This document shows, piece by piece, positions 1 to 5,909 of a stretch of DNA of 7,801 nucleotides (position 1 is the first letter of the stretch; every line of letters begins with the position of its first letter). Source of the DNA: Rhodospirillales bacterium (GTDB lineage Bacteria > Pseudomonadota > Alphaproteobacteria > Rhodospirillales > JAPHTL01); assembly GCA_026193355.1 (NCBI GenBank), contig JAPHTL010000276.1, forward strand, positions 1 to 7,801, written 5' to 3'. The translations under genes were made by a program, and so were the position numbers. A model generated the notes under the pieces. That model was given only the letters and a program-made list of their open reading frames with translations, was not told the origin of the DNA and did no database searches.

Positions 1-789
1 GGCCTCATCGTTCAGGGGGCCGGCCCGCAAGCGATAGAAAACCCCTTTTGCCCCAAGATCGGCTTTTTCCAGATCAGGCTCCATCCCGGCGAAAAGGGCT
101 GCATGCTTCTGTTTAAGCCTGTTCCATTCCGCCGTTGCGGCGCTTTCAGAACGCACGGCCGCCAGTTGAACCCTGTATGCGCTCCCCGACGCGTTGGCGG
201 CCACCGGCGGCGGAGCGGCAGGCGCAGCAGGTTTGGCGATATCACGGATCGGGGCGGGGTCGGGTTGTGTGGCGGTGGACGACGACGGGTTGACCGCTTC
301 CGCCTTCTGCGGCGGCTGTGGCGGTTCAGGCGTGGCCTGCGGCGTGATTTCCGTTGCCTCCTTCATCTCGGAGGCGCCTGTTTCAACCGAAGGCTGGGCC
401 TCCGGCGGCGGCAGAGGCTTTTCGGAAGGCGGCAAAAGACGCTCGACGGCAGGCTCCGTCGCCTTTGGGTCGATACGTTCGTAGACAAGCTTATCCTGAT
501 TGGGGATTTCCATCCCTCCCGGTTTCTCCGGCCTGACCTTGAACGGGGTCTCGGGCGCGCGAACGACCGGCAGATTGCCCTCGGCGACCTGGGAACCGGA
601 ACCGGCCAGCATGAACCACCCGGCAAGGGCGACACCGCCAAGAAGCACCAGCCCGATAATAACCATCCGAAAGCCGCGCCCTTTCGGTTCCTCGCTGCTT
701 GGACCGAGAATGGGCTCGAATTCAAGTGGCTCCAGAGGTTCGGAAGGAAATGGCCCTTCCCTGCCGTCCTGTTCGTCGGCGGATGTCAT
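1..789 (-). CDS. SPOR-domain inner-membrane protein, 3' end cut by window edge
   Basis: The reading frame stays open from the ATG at 789 to the left edge (263 codons seen, no stop reached). Residues 1-41 are an acidic, proline-containing cytoplasmic head. Residues about 42-62 (MVIIGLVLLGGVALAGWFML) form one membrane helix. Residues about 90-106 carry the segment GGMEIPNQDKLVYERI, which I recall from alphaproteobacterial SPOR proteins. Residues 110-203 are a Pro/Ala/Glu-rich linker, as expected for spanning the periplasm. From about 205 a SPOR (sporulation-related repeat) domain begins, with YRVQLAAV, AEWNRL, ADLGAKGVFYRLRAGP. SPOR domains are known to bind denuded septal peptidoglycan, so a cell-division or envelope role is inferred. 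The start overlaps the argS stop by one base (TGATG) and has a strong ribosome site, so it is the last visible gene of the dgt-argS operon. In related genomes nagZ and scpA/scpB often follow, but none is visible here. The missing part is probably the last few tens of residues of the SPOR fold. Confidence 0.9.
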   Translation of the reverse strand, partial: MTSADEQDGREGPFPSEPLEPLEFEPILGPSSEEPKGRGFRMVIIGLVLLGGVALAGWFMLAGSGSQVAEGNLPVVRAPETPFKVRPEKPGGMEIPNQDKLVYERIDPKATEPAVERLLPPSEKPLPPPEAQPSVETGASEMKEATEITPQATPEPPQPPQKAEAVNPSSSTATQPDPAPIRDIAKPAAPAAPPPVAANASGSAYRVQLAAVRSESAATAEWNRLKQKHAALFAGMEPDLEKADLGAKGVFYRLRAGPLNDEA

Positions 790-2543
790 CAACGCATCTC
801 CTCGACCGGTTTGACGCCGAGCACATCAAGGCCCGACGCAATGACCGTTCCTGCGCCACGAAGCAAGGCCAAACGCGCGCGTGTCAGTTCTTCGTCGCCT
901 TCGACGAGGAAGCGGAGGCTGGTGTCGTCCTTCCCCTTGTTCCACAAAGCGTGGAAATGCGACGCAAGGTCATTGAGGAAAAACGCCACGCGATGGGGTT
1001 CGTGCGCCTCCGCCGCGCTTTCGACGATCCTTGGCCAAACGGACATCTGCTTGATCAAACCAAGCTCGGCTGGATCGGTCAAGCGATCCAGTCGCGCCTT
1101 TGCAAGTTCATGGCCGTCCTGTCCGATGCCCGGAAACTGTTCGGACGCATGCCGCAACACCGAATGGATGCGCGCATGGGCATACTGGACATAGAAAACG
1201 GGATTGTCTTTCGACTGTTCCAGGACCTTCGCAAGGTCGAAATCAAGCTGCGCATCGTTCTTGCGCGTCAGCATGATGAAGCGCGCAACGTCCTTGCCGA
1301 CCTTGTCTATGACCGAGCGAAGCGTGATGAAGGTGCCCGCCCGCTTTGACATCTTCACCGGTTCACCGGCTTCGAGAAGGTTGACCATCTGGCAAAGCTT
1401 CACGTCGATGGTGGCCGCGCCATCCGTCAGGGCCTTCACGCCCGCCTCCATCCGTTTGACATAGCCGCCGTGATCGGCGCCCCATACGTTGATGAGCGAG
1501 GTAAACCCGCGTCTGTACTTGTCCCTGTGGTACGCCATGTCATTGGCGAAATAGGTCCACGTCCCGTCTGATTTCTTCAGGGGCCTGTCCACATCGTCGC
1601 CGAACTCGGTCGCCCGGAACAGTGTCTGCGGCCGGGGCTCCCAGTCATCGGGCTTTTTGCCTTTTGGCGGTTCCAGCACACCCGTATAGATCAGCCCCTT
1701 GTCCTGAAGGTAGCTGAACGCCTCGTCAACAGCGCCCGCATCGACGAGCGCGCGTTCTGAACTGAAGACGTCATGGCAGACCCCAAGCGCCTTAAGATCG
1801 TCGCGGATCAGGTCAAGCATCGCCGAGATGGCGAAGGAACGAATCTCGGAAAGCCATTCCTCCTCGGAAACCTTGAGCCAGACATCCCCGTCTCGTTCCG
1901 CAAGGGCCTGACCGGCAGGCACAAGGTAATCTCCGGGATAAAGACCTTCGGGAATCTCGCCGATATCCTCGCCCAGAGCTTCGCGATAGCGCAGATGAAG
2001 CGACCGAGCCAGTGTATCGACCTGCGCCCCTGCGTCATTGATGTAGTATTCGCGGGTTACCGAATACCCCGCCTTTTCAAGCACCGATGCCAGCGCATCG
2101 CCGACCACGGCCCCTCGGCCATGGCCGACATGCATCGGCCCGGTCGGATTGGCGGAAACGTATTCCACATTGACCTGCACACCTTCACCAGCAGTGCCGG
2201 TTCCGTACGCAGTCCCGGCCTCCAGCACATCGGCAAGGCGCTTGCCCCAGAATTCATCTGACAGGGTCATGTTGATGAATCCGGGTCCGGCAACCTCGGC
2301 ACGGGTCACATCGCCCAGAAGATCAAGGCGTTCGACCAGAATCTCCGCAATATCGCGGGGCTTCATGCCCGCCGGTTTGGCGAGCACCATGGCGGCATTC
2401 GTGCTGATGTCGCCATGGGAAGCGTCACGGGGCGGTTCGACCGTAATCTTCGAGAAATCGAGGCCGGGGGGAATTTCACCTCCCTCCGACATCTCTTTCA
2501 GGGATTGAACGACGATAGACCGGAAATAATTGAAAAGATTCAT
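789..2543 (-). CDS. argS: Arginyl-tRNA synthetase (class I)
   Basis: This 584-residue protein has the usual length for bacterial ArgS. It attaches arginine to tRNA-Arg using ATP in the cytoplasm, and the reaction needs bound tRNA. Residues 1 to about 110 form the N-terminal Add1-type tRNA-binding domain, ending in the GPGFINMTL segment typical of the family. The class I HIGH signature appears as ANPTGPMHVGHGRGA with HVGH at 138-141. The KMSK loop is VKMSKRAGTF with KMSK at 397-400. Many bacterial ArgS proteins have a degenerate KMSK; here it is canonical. The C-terminal helical anticodon-binding domain contains FYVQYAHARI (about 450-459) and ends in GLDVLGVKPVEEM. The ATG at 2543 overlaps the dgt stop by 4 nt (ATGA), and the stop overlaps the downstream SPOR start by 1 nt. 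No truncation or missing signature residue is seen. Confidence 0.98.
   Translation of the reverse strand: MNLFNYFRSIVVQSLKEMSEGGEIPPGLDFSKITVEPPRDASHGDISTNAAMVLAKPAGMKPRDIAEILVERLDLLGDVTRAEVAGPGFINMTLSDEFWGKRLADVLEAGTAYGTGTAGEGVQVNVEYVSANPTGPMHVGHGRGAVVGDALASVLEKAGYSVTREYYINDAGAQVDTLARSLHLRYREALGEDIGEIPEGLYPGDYLVPAGQALAERDGDVWLKVSEEEWLSEIRSFAISAMLDLIRDDLKALGVCHDVFSSERALVDAGAVDEAFSYLQDKGLIYTGVLEPPKGKKPDDWEPRPQTLFRATEFGDDVDRPLKKSDGTWTYFANDMAYHRDKYRRGFTSLINVWGADHGGYVKRMEAGVKALTDGAATIDVKLCQMVNLLEAGEPVKMSKRAGTFITLRSVIDKVGKDVARFIMLTRKNDAQLDFDLAKVLEQSKDNPVFYVQYAHARIHSVLRHASEQFPGIGQDGHELAKARLDRLTDPAELGLIKQMSVWPRIVESAAEAHEPHRVAFFLNDLASHFHALWNKGKDDTSLRFLVEGDEELTRARLALLRGAGTVIASGLDVLGVKPVEEMR
798..803 (-). 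promoter_or_regulatory. Ribosome binding site of the SPOR gene, inside argS
   Basis: GAGGAG on the minus strand lies 8 nt before the ATG at 789, within the last codons of argS. It is a near-ideal Shine-Dalgarno match. It supports this start and suggests that ribosomes finishing argS can re-initiate on the SPOR gene at the TGATG overlap. Confidence 0.7.
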
Positions 2544-3730
2544 GAAGTCCTTGCCTGAAGATCAAACAACTGGCGGTGCTCGTCCAGCGCCGAGCGGTCC
2601 GTAATCCCCGCGATATAATCCGCGACCAGATGGGTGGTCGCCTGCGATCCCGGTTCCCCTGCCCGCCGTCGCCATTCCGTCGGCAAGCAGTTCGGCTCGG
2701 CGACCAGAAGCGAAAAAAGGTCCTTCACCACGCGCCGCGCCTTGCTGGTCATCCGGTTGAGCCTGTAATGGCGATACATGTTTTCGAACAGGAATTGCTT
2801 CAACGCCTTGTCGTGCGCACGCATCGTATCGGAGAACGCCACCACCGGAGCGCCGAGACGCCTGAGGTCATCGGGCGTTTTCGGCGACGCATCCTTAATC
2901 CGACGTTCGGTTTCTTGCAAGAGGTCCTTAACCATCGCGCCGATCATGTCCCGCACGGCCTCATGGATCATGCGCGTACGATCCAGTCCCGGGTATCGAT
3001 CACGCACCTTCTGGAATATCGGTCCGATAAGGGGAACGTCATCGAGATCGTCGATGGAGAACAGCCCGGCGCGGAGACCGTCCTCAATGTCATGGTTGTT
3101 GTAGGCGACATCGTCGGCAAGGGCCGCCACCTGCGCCTCTGCGCCGGCGAATGTGTCGATCTCCAGATCGTGTCTTTTCGTATAGGCGAGGATGGCCGCA
3201 GGGATCGGCCCCTGCCCGGCGCGCGCGAAGGGCCCAACGAGGGGGCCATTATGCTTGATCGTTCCTTCAAGCGCCTCCCATGTCAGGTTGAGGCCGTCAA
3301 AGTCCGGGTAGCGTTGCTCCAGCTCGGTTACAACCCGCAATGACTGGGCGTTATGGTCAAACCCGCCGAACGGCTCCATCATCTCGTCAAGCGCATCCTC
3401 CCCCGCATGGCCGAAAGGCGGATGTCCAAGGTCATGGGCCAACGCAAGCGCCTCGCCCAGATCTTCGTTCAATCGCAGCCACCGGCAGGCGGAGCGGGCA
3501 ATCTGTGCGACTTCCAGACTGTGCGTCAGACGGGTCCTGAAAAAGTCGCCCTCGTGGTTGACGAACACCTGGGTTTTGTATTGCAGGCGGCGAAAAGCCG
3601 CGGAATGGATGATGCGGTCACGGTCCCGCTGAAAGCAGGTCCGGGTCGTGCTTTCCGGTTCCGGGTGCAGGCGGCCCCTGCTTTGCTCGGGAATGCATGC
3701 GTAAGGGGCTGGGTTCATGGCTTCGGACAT
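2540..3730 (-). CDS. dgt: dGTPase-like dNTP triphosphohydrolase (HD domain)
   Basis: This 396-residue cytoplasmic protein belongs to the HD-superfamily dNTPases, which split dNTPs into deoxynucleoside and triphosphate and so tune nucleotide pools. The N-terminus APYACIPEQSRGRLHPEPES and RDRDRIIHSAAFRRLQYKTQVF match the dGTPase-like family. Metal-site residues are visible: H70 in RLTHSLEVAQIAR, H99-D100 in ALAHDLGHPPFGHAGED, and D206/D207 in ALADDVAYNNHDIEDGLRAG. The length fits the shorter alphaproteobacterial type rather than the roughly 500-residue E. coli Dgt. The ATG at 3730 is the most upstream possible start, because an in-frame TAG lies at 3742-3740. The ribosome site is weak; an ATG four codons further in (3718) is the only close alternative. 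The gene is first in the operon with argS and the SPOR gene, and divergent from erpA. Substrate range (dGTP only or all dNTPs) cannot be read from sequence. Confidence 0.95.
   Translation of the reverse strand: MSEAMNPAPYACIPEQSRGRLHPEPESTTRTCFQRDRDRIIHSAAFRRLQYKTQVFVNHEGDFFRTRLTHSLEVAQIARSACRWLRLNEDLGEALALAHDLGHPPFGHAGEDALDEMMEPFGGFDHNAQSLRVVTELEQRYPDFDGLNLTWEALEGTIKHNGPLVGPFARAGQGPIPAAILAYTKRHDLEIDTFAGAEAQVAALADDVAYNNHDIEDGLRAGLFSIDDLDDVPLIGPIFQKVRDRYPGLDRTRMIHEAVRDMIGAMVKDLLQETERRIKDASPKTPDDLRRLGAPVVAFSDTMRAHDKALKQFLFENMYRHYRLNRMTSKARRVVKDLFSLLVAEPNCLPTEWRRRAGEPGSQATTHLVADYIAGITDRSALDEHRQLFDLQARTS
2548..2552 (-). promoter_or_regulatory. Ribosome binding site of argS, inside dgt
   Basis: AAGGA on the minus strand lies 4 nt before the argS ATG, within the last codons of dgt. 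The spacing is slightly short but usable. Together with the ATGA overlap it supports this start and translational coupling of argS to dgt. Confidence 0.55.
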
Positions 3731-3784
3731 GGGCGGAGCCTACCCCCCAGCCCTCCTGCAGGCAATCCCGCTTTTCATCGCGTC

Positions 3785-3812
3785 TTTACAAACACAGTTT
3801 GCGAATTACATA
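3785..3812 (+). promoter_or_regulatory. Possible erpA promoter
   Basis: TTTACA (3785-3790) resembles a sigma-70 -35 box. TACATA (3807-3812), or CATAGT (3809-3814), lies 16-18 bp downstream as a weak -10 box. The stretch is the most AT-rich part of the 162-bp divergent region between dgt and erpA and is about 80 bp before the erpA start. The -10 match is poor. The rest of the intergenic region (3731-3892) shows no coding sequence that I trust. Confidence 0.25.
3789..3801. repeat. Inverted repeat in the dgt/erpA divergent promoter region
   Basis: CAAAC-ACA-GTTTG is a perfect 5-bp inverted repeat with a 3-bp centre. It overlaps the candidate -35 box of erpA and sits between the two divergent genes, a usual place for a dimeric repressor site. 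It does not resemble the E. coli IscR or Fur consensus as I know them, and a 5-bp palindrome can occur by chance, so an operator role is only a suggestion. Confidence 0.3.
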
Positions 3813-3880
3813 GTGGAAGGTGAATGTTTCGCGCCTCGATGACGATTCCGCTGACGGGTCGGGGGCGCGTGTATCCGGAC

Positions 3881-3885
3881 AAGGA
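3881..3885 (+). promoter_or_regulatory. Ribosome binding site selecting the erpA start
   Basis: AAGGA lies 7 nt before the ATG at 3893. This favours the 118-residue product over an in-frame ATG 23 codons upstream (3824), whose AAGGTGA is almost in contact with its start codon. Confidence 0.6.
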
Positions 3886-3892
3886 AAGAACC

Positions 3893-4249
3893 ATGACCGC
3901 TATCAGTCCCAATGCCGATTCCCGCGTCGTTTCGCTGACCGCGAGCGCGGCGGAAAGGGTGAGCCAGCTGATCGAGATGGAAGGCCGTCCGGAGCTGATG
4001 TTGCGCCTGTCGATCGAAGGCGGTGGTTGTTCGGGGTTTTCCTACAAGTTCGATCTGGATGACAAGACCGGCGAGGATGACCGGGTTTTCGAATACCACG
4101 GGGTCAAATTCGTGATCGACGAGGTGTCGCTGGACATGGTCGCTGGCGCCGAGGTGGATTTTGTCGAGGACCTTGTCGGATCGTCGTTTCAGGTGCGCAA
4201 CCCGAACGCCGCGTCATCCTGCGGGTGTGGCTCTTCTTTCGCCGTCTGA
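3893..4249 (+). CDS. erpA: A-type iron-sulfur cluster carrier/insertion protein ErpA
   Basis: This 118-residue cytoplasmic protein of the HesB/IscA/ErpA family carries assembled Fe-S clusters to apo-enzymes. The three conserved cluster-ligand cysteines are present: C46 in SIEGGGCSGFSY, and C110 and C112 in the C-terminal SSCGCGSSF. The segment GVKFVIDEVSLDMVAGAEVDFVEDLVGSSFQVRNPNA is continuous with the family fold. Family proteins are about 105-120 residues, which fits the start at 3893. The frame is open up to an ATG at 3824, which would add 23 basic residues that look unlike the family. The assignment to ErpA rather than IscA rests on the short spacing in the CGCG tail and on the dgt-divergent context, where alphaproteobacterial erpA is commonly found. 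No isc or suf gene is in the window. IlvD, encoded nearby, is an Fe-S enzyme, but a specific partnership is not shown. Confidence 0.93.
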   Translation: MTAISPNADSRVVSLTASAAERVSQLIEMEGRPELMLRLSIEGGGCSGFSYKFDLDDKTGEDDRVFEYHGVKFVIDEVSLDMVAGAEVDFVEDLVGSSFQVRNPNAASSCGCGSSFAV

Positions 4250-4260
4250 CGAACACCGCG

Positions 4261-4285
4261 CACAAACCGCCCTTGAGGGGTTGTG
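4261..4285. terminator. Possible bidirectional hairpin between erpA and the exported-protein gene
   Basis: CACAA/TTGTG arms at the outside and CC-CC/GGGG inside can pair with two single-base bulges around a short CTTGA loop. It fills most of the 37-bp gap between two convergent genes, where a shared terminator would be expected. There is no clear U-run on either strand, so intrinsic termination is uncertain. Confidence 0.3.
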
Positions 4286-4286
4286 A

Positions 4287-4982
4287 TCACCATTTCTGAC
4301 AGCGTTTCTGCTCTTCCCGATAGGCTTCCGGGGTGTCGAGCTTGGCATTTTCATGCCGTTCCATGACTTCCATTTCCTTCAACAACGGCGTCACCATGCG
4401 GCGCAGTTCATCTTGCAGCCTGTCCGCCGCGATGTTCTCCGCCGCAACGGGCAGAGCCCCCATCTGTTGCGCCTTTTTCTGGATTCTCTCGACGATCATC
4501 GGAACGTATTGCGCCTCAATTCGCCTGAAAACATCTACATGGCGCTTTTCATGTTCAAGAATTGATTCGTACTCACACGACCCTGGGCTGTACCGGTCGA
4601 CGACATAGACATCCAGTGTTTCATAACCCAACCCCACCTGCACATCGTGAAGGGCCGCGCAAAATCCCCCCGTCGTTCGCCGGTAGACCCTGGCCCTTGT
4701 CTTGAGGCGAAAGCGAAACTCACCGCGCGTCAACCCCGCCATGCGCCAGCCATCCCCGTTCATACCCGGCATTTTGTTCTTTTGCAGGCTTCGCAGGGCG
4801 CTGGCGTTTCGATCGTTATGATAAACGAGCTTGGGCTCCGCGCGCGTGACTTCGATGCTGGGGGCGGGACGAATATGGCCGCATGCTCCCTTCGCCCCTG
4901 GATGCGCCCTTGTCTGCGCCTGCGCTTCCACAGCGCCAAGTGAAGCAAATGACCACACGATGGCGAACGTCACCGCCAGCAT
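4287..4982 (-). CDS. Uncharacterised exported protein with HEKRH (HExxH) motif
   Basis: I do not recognise this 231-residue protein as a named gene. The N-terminus is a hydrophobic stretch (MLAVTFAIVWSFASLGAVEAQA) that looks like a signal peptide, with likely cleavage after AQA (residues 20-22). The mature part has four cysteines (about C34, C108, C136, C228), enough for two periplasmic disulfides. The core SCEYESILEHEKRHVDVF contains HEKRH at 144-148, the zinc-metallopeptidase pattern. It resembles DUF922-type putative secreted proteases or related alphaproteobacterial conserved proteins, but I cannot confirm the family. The region after about 155 is charged and probably helical, ending in EEQKRCQKW. 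The ATG at 4982 has AGGA 8 nt upstream. An alternative ATG at 5045 adds 21 residues, including Arg/Lys that would give a better signal-peptide n-region, but it has poor ribosome-site spacing. The gene is convergent with erpA, divergent from xthA, and seems to be transcribed alone. Confidence 0.8.
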   Translation of the reverse strand: MLAVTFAIVWSFASLGAVEAQAQTRAHPGAKGACGHIRPAPSIEVTRAEPKLVYHNDRNASALRSLQKNKMPGMNGDGWRMAGLTRGEFRFRLKTRARVYRRTTGGFCAALHDVQVGLGYETLDVYVVDRYSPGSCEYESILEHEKRHVDVFRRIEAQYVPMIVERIQKKAQQMGALPVAAENIAADRLQDELRRMVTPLLKEMEVMERHENAKLDTPEAYREEQKRCQKW

Positions 4983-5118
4983 GTTGAATTTCCTGGCATC
5001 AGGGTGCTTCCCTGCAGCCCGCAATGGGATAAAATATCGAACCATCCTGACTTATATGCCCCCTCGCCCCCAAACAGGCAAGAGTCGCACCGGAGCGACG
5101 CCGAGGAAACACCGAAAC

Positions 5119-5122
5119 GGAG
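5119..5122 (+). promoter_or_regulatory. Ribosome binding site deciding the xthA start
   Basis: GGAG lies 5 nt before the ATG at 5128. The open frame extends 99 codons further upstream, but that part is antisense to the exported-protein gene and unlike exonuclease III. The ribosome site and the family N-terminus MKIATWNVNS both fix the start here. The 5046-5118 stretch should hold the xthA promoter; TTATAT at 5052-5057 is a possible -10 box without a convincing -35. Confidence 0.6.
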
Positions 5123-5127
5123 CCACC

Positions 5128-5901
5128 ATGAAAATCGCCACATGGAATGTCAATTCCGTGAAATCCCGACTTCAACACCTGACCGAATGGCTTCGCCTGG
5201 CATCGCCCGACGTGGTCCTTTTGCAGGAACTCAAATGCGTCACTGACGCCTTCCCGGCAATTGAAATCGAGGACCTTGGCTACAACGTCGCGGTGGTCGG
5301 GCAAAAGACCTACAACGGCGTTGCAATCCTTTCGAAGCTCCCGCTTGAGGTCGAGGCCGAAACGTTGCCTGGCGATGCGACGGATGAACAGGCGCGCTAC
5401 ATCGAGGCGGTCATCGGCACCGTCCGCATTGCCTCGCTCTACCTGCCAAACGGAAACCCGGTTGGAACGGAAAAGTATGAATACAAGCTTGCGTGGATGG
5501 AGCGCCTGCACCATCACGCCAAACGGCTTCTTTCGCTTGATGAGGCGTTCGTTCTGGGAGGCGACTACAACGTCATCCCCACGCCCGATGACGTATACGA
5601 TCCAAAGGCTTTCGAAGGCGACGCCCTGTTCCAGCCGCGAACGCTTGCCGCGTATCGCAAGATCATGAATCTTGGGCTGACGGAAGCCTTCACAGCGCTG
5701 AACCCGGAGGTCGGACGCTACACCTGGTGGGATTACCGCAGCGGCGCATGGCAAAAGGATCACGGCGCGCGCATCGACCACCTTCTGCTTTCGCCTCAGG
5801 CTGCGGACAGGCTTGTCGCTTCCGGGGTCGACCGTACGCCGCGCGGTTGGGAAAAGCCGTCGGATCACACCCCCGTGTGGTGTGAGCTTTCAAACGGCTA
5901 G
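5128..5901 (+). CDS. xthA: Exodeoxyribonuclease III / AP endonuclease
   Basis: This 257-residue protein is in the exonuclease III branch of the endonuclease/exonuclease/phosphatase family. It cuts DNA 5' to abasic sites and trims 3' ends in base-excision repair in the cytoplasm. Catalytic positions line up with E. coli XthA: N7 in MKIATWNVNS, E34 in LLQELKC, Y105 in LYLPNGNP, D146 and N148 in GGDYNVIPTPDDV, D217 in RIDHLLLS, and D246-H247 in PSDHTPVW. WWDYRSGAWQKDHGARIDH is the usual segment before the second metal residue. Length and both ends are normal, with no frameshift. The AT-rich stretch just upstream shared with the divergent exported-protein gene may hold promoters for both. Its stop is 8 bp from that of the convergent hemerythrin gene. 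The nearness of erpA and xthA is common in alphaproteobacteria and does not imply a shared pathway. Confidence 0.97.
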   Translation: MKIATWNVNSVKSRLQHLTEWLRLASPDVVLLQELKCVTDAFPAIEIEDLGYNVAVVGQKTYNGVAILSKLPLEVEAETLPGDATDEQARYIEAVIGTVRIASLYLPNGNPVGTEKYEYKLAWMERLHHHAKRLLSLDEAFVLGGDYNVIPTPDDVYDPKAFEGDALFQPRTLAAYRKIMNLGLTEAFTALNPEVGRYTWWDYRSGAWQKDHGARIDHLLLSPQAADRLVASGVDRTPRGWEKPSDHTPVWCELSNG

Positions 5902-5909
5902 ACGCGGAA

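Noticed and set aside
103..1194. 363-codon plus-strand open frame opposite the SPOR gene and argS
   Set aside because: It is antisense to two well-supported genes, is extremely Arg-rich and low in complexity, and has no recognisable domain. Such frames are expected in GC-rich DNA.
2576..3343. 255-codon plus-strand open frame opposite dgt
   Set aside because: It is antisense to dgt, Arg/Val-rich, and has no recognisable motif.
4831..5127. 99-codon upstream extension of the xthA frame
   Set aside because: It lies opposite the exported-protein gene, lacks similarity to exonuclease III, and the ribosome site and family N-terminus place the start at 5128.
4999..5868. 289-codon minus-strand open frame opposite xthA
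   Set aside because: It is the complement of a complete, motif-verified xthA gene, and its translation shows no domain or signal.
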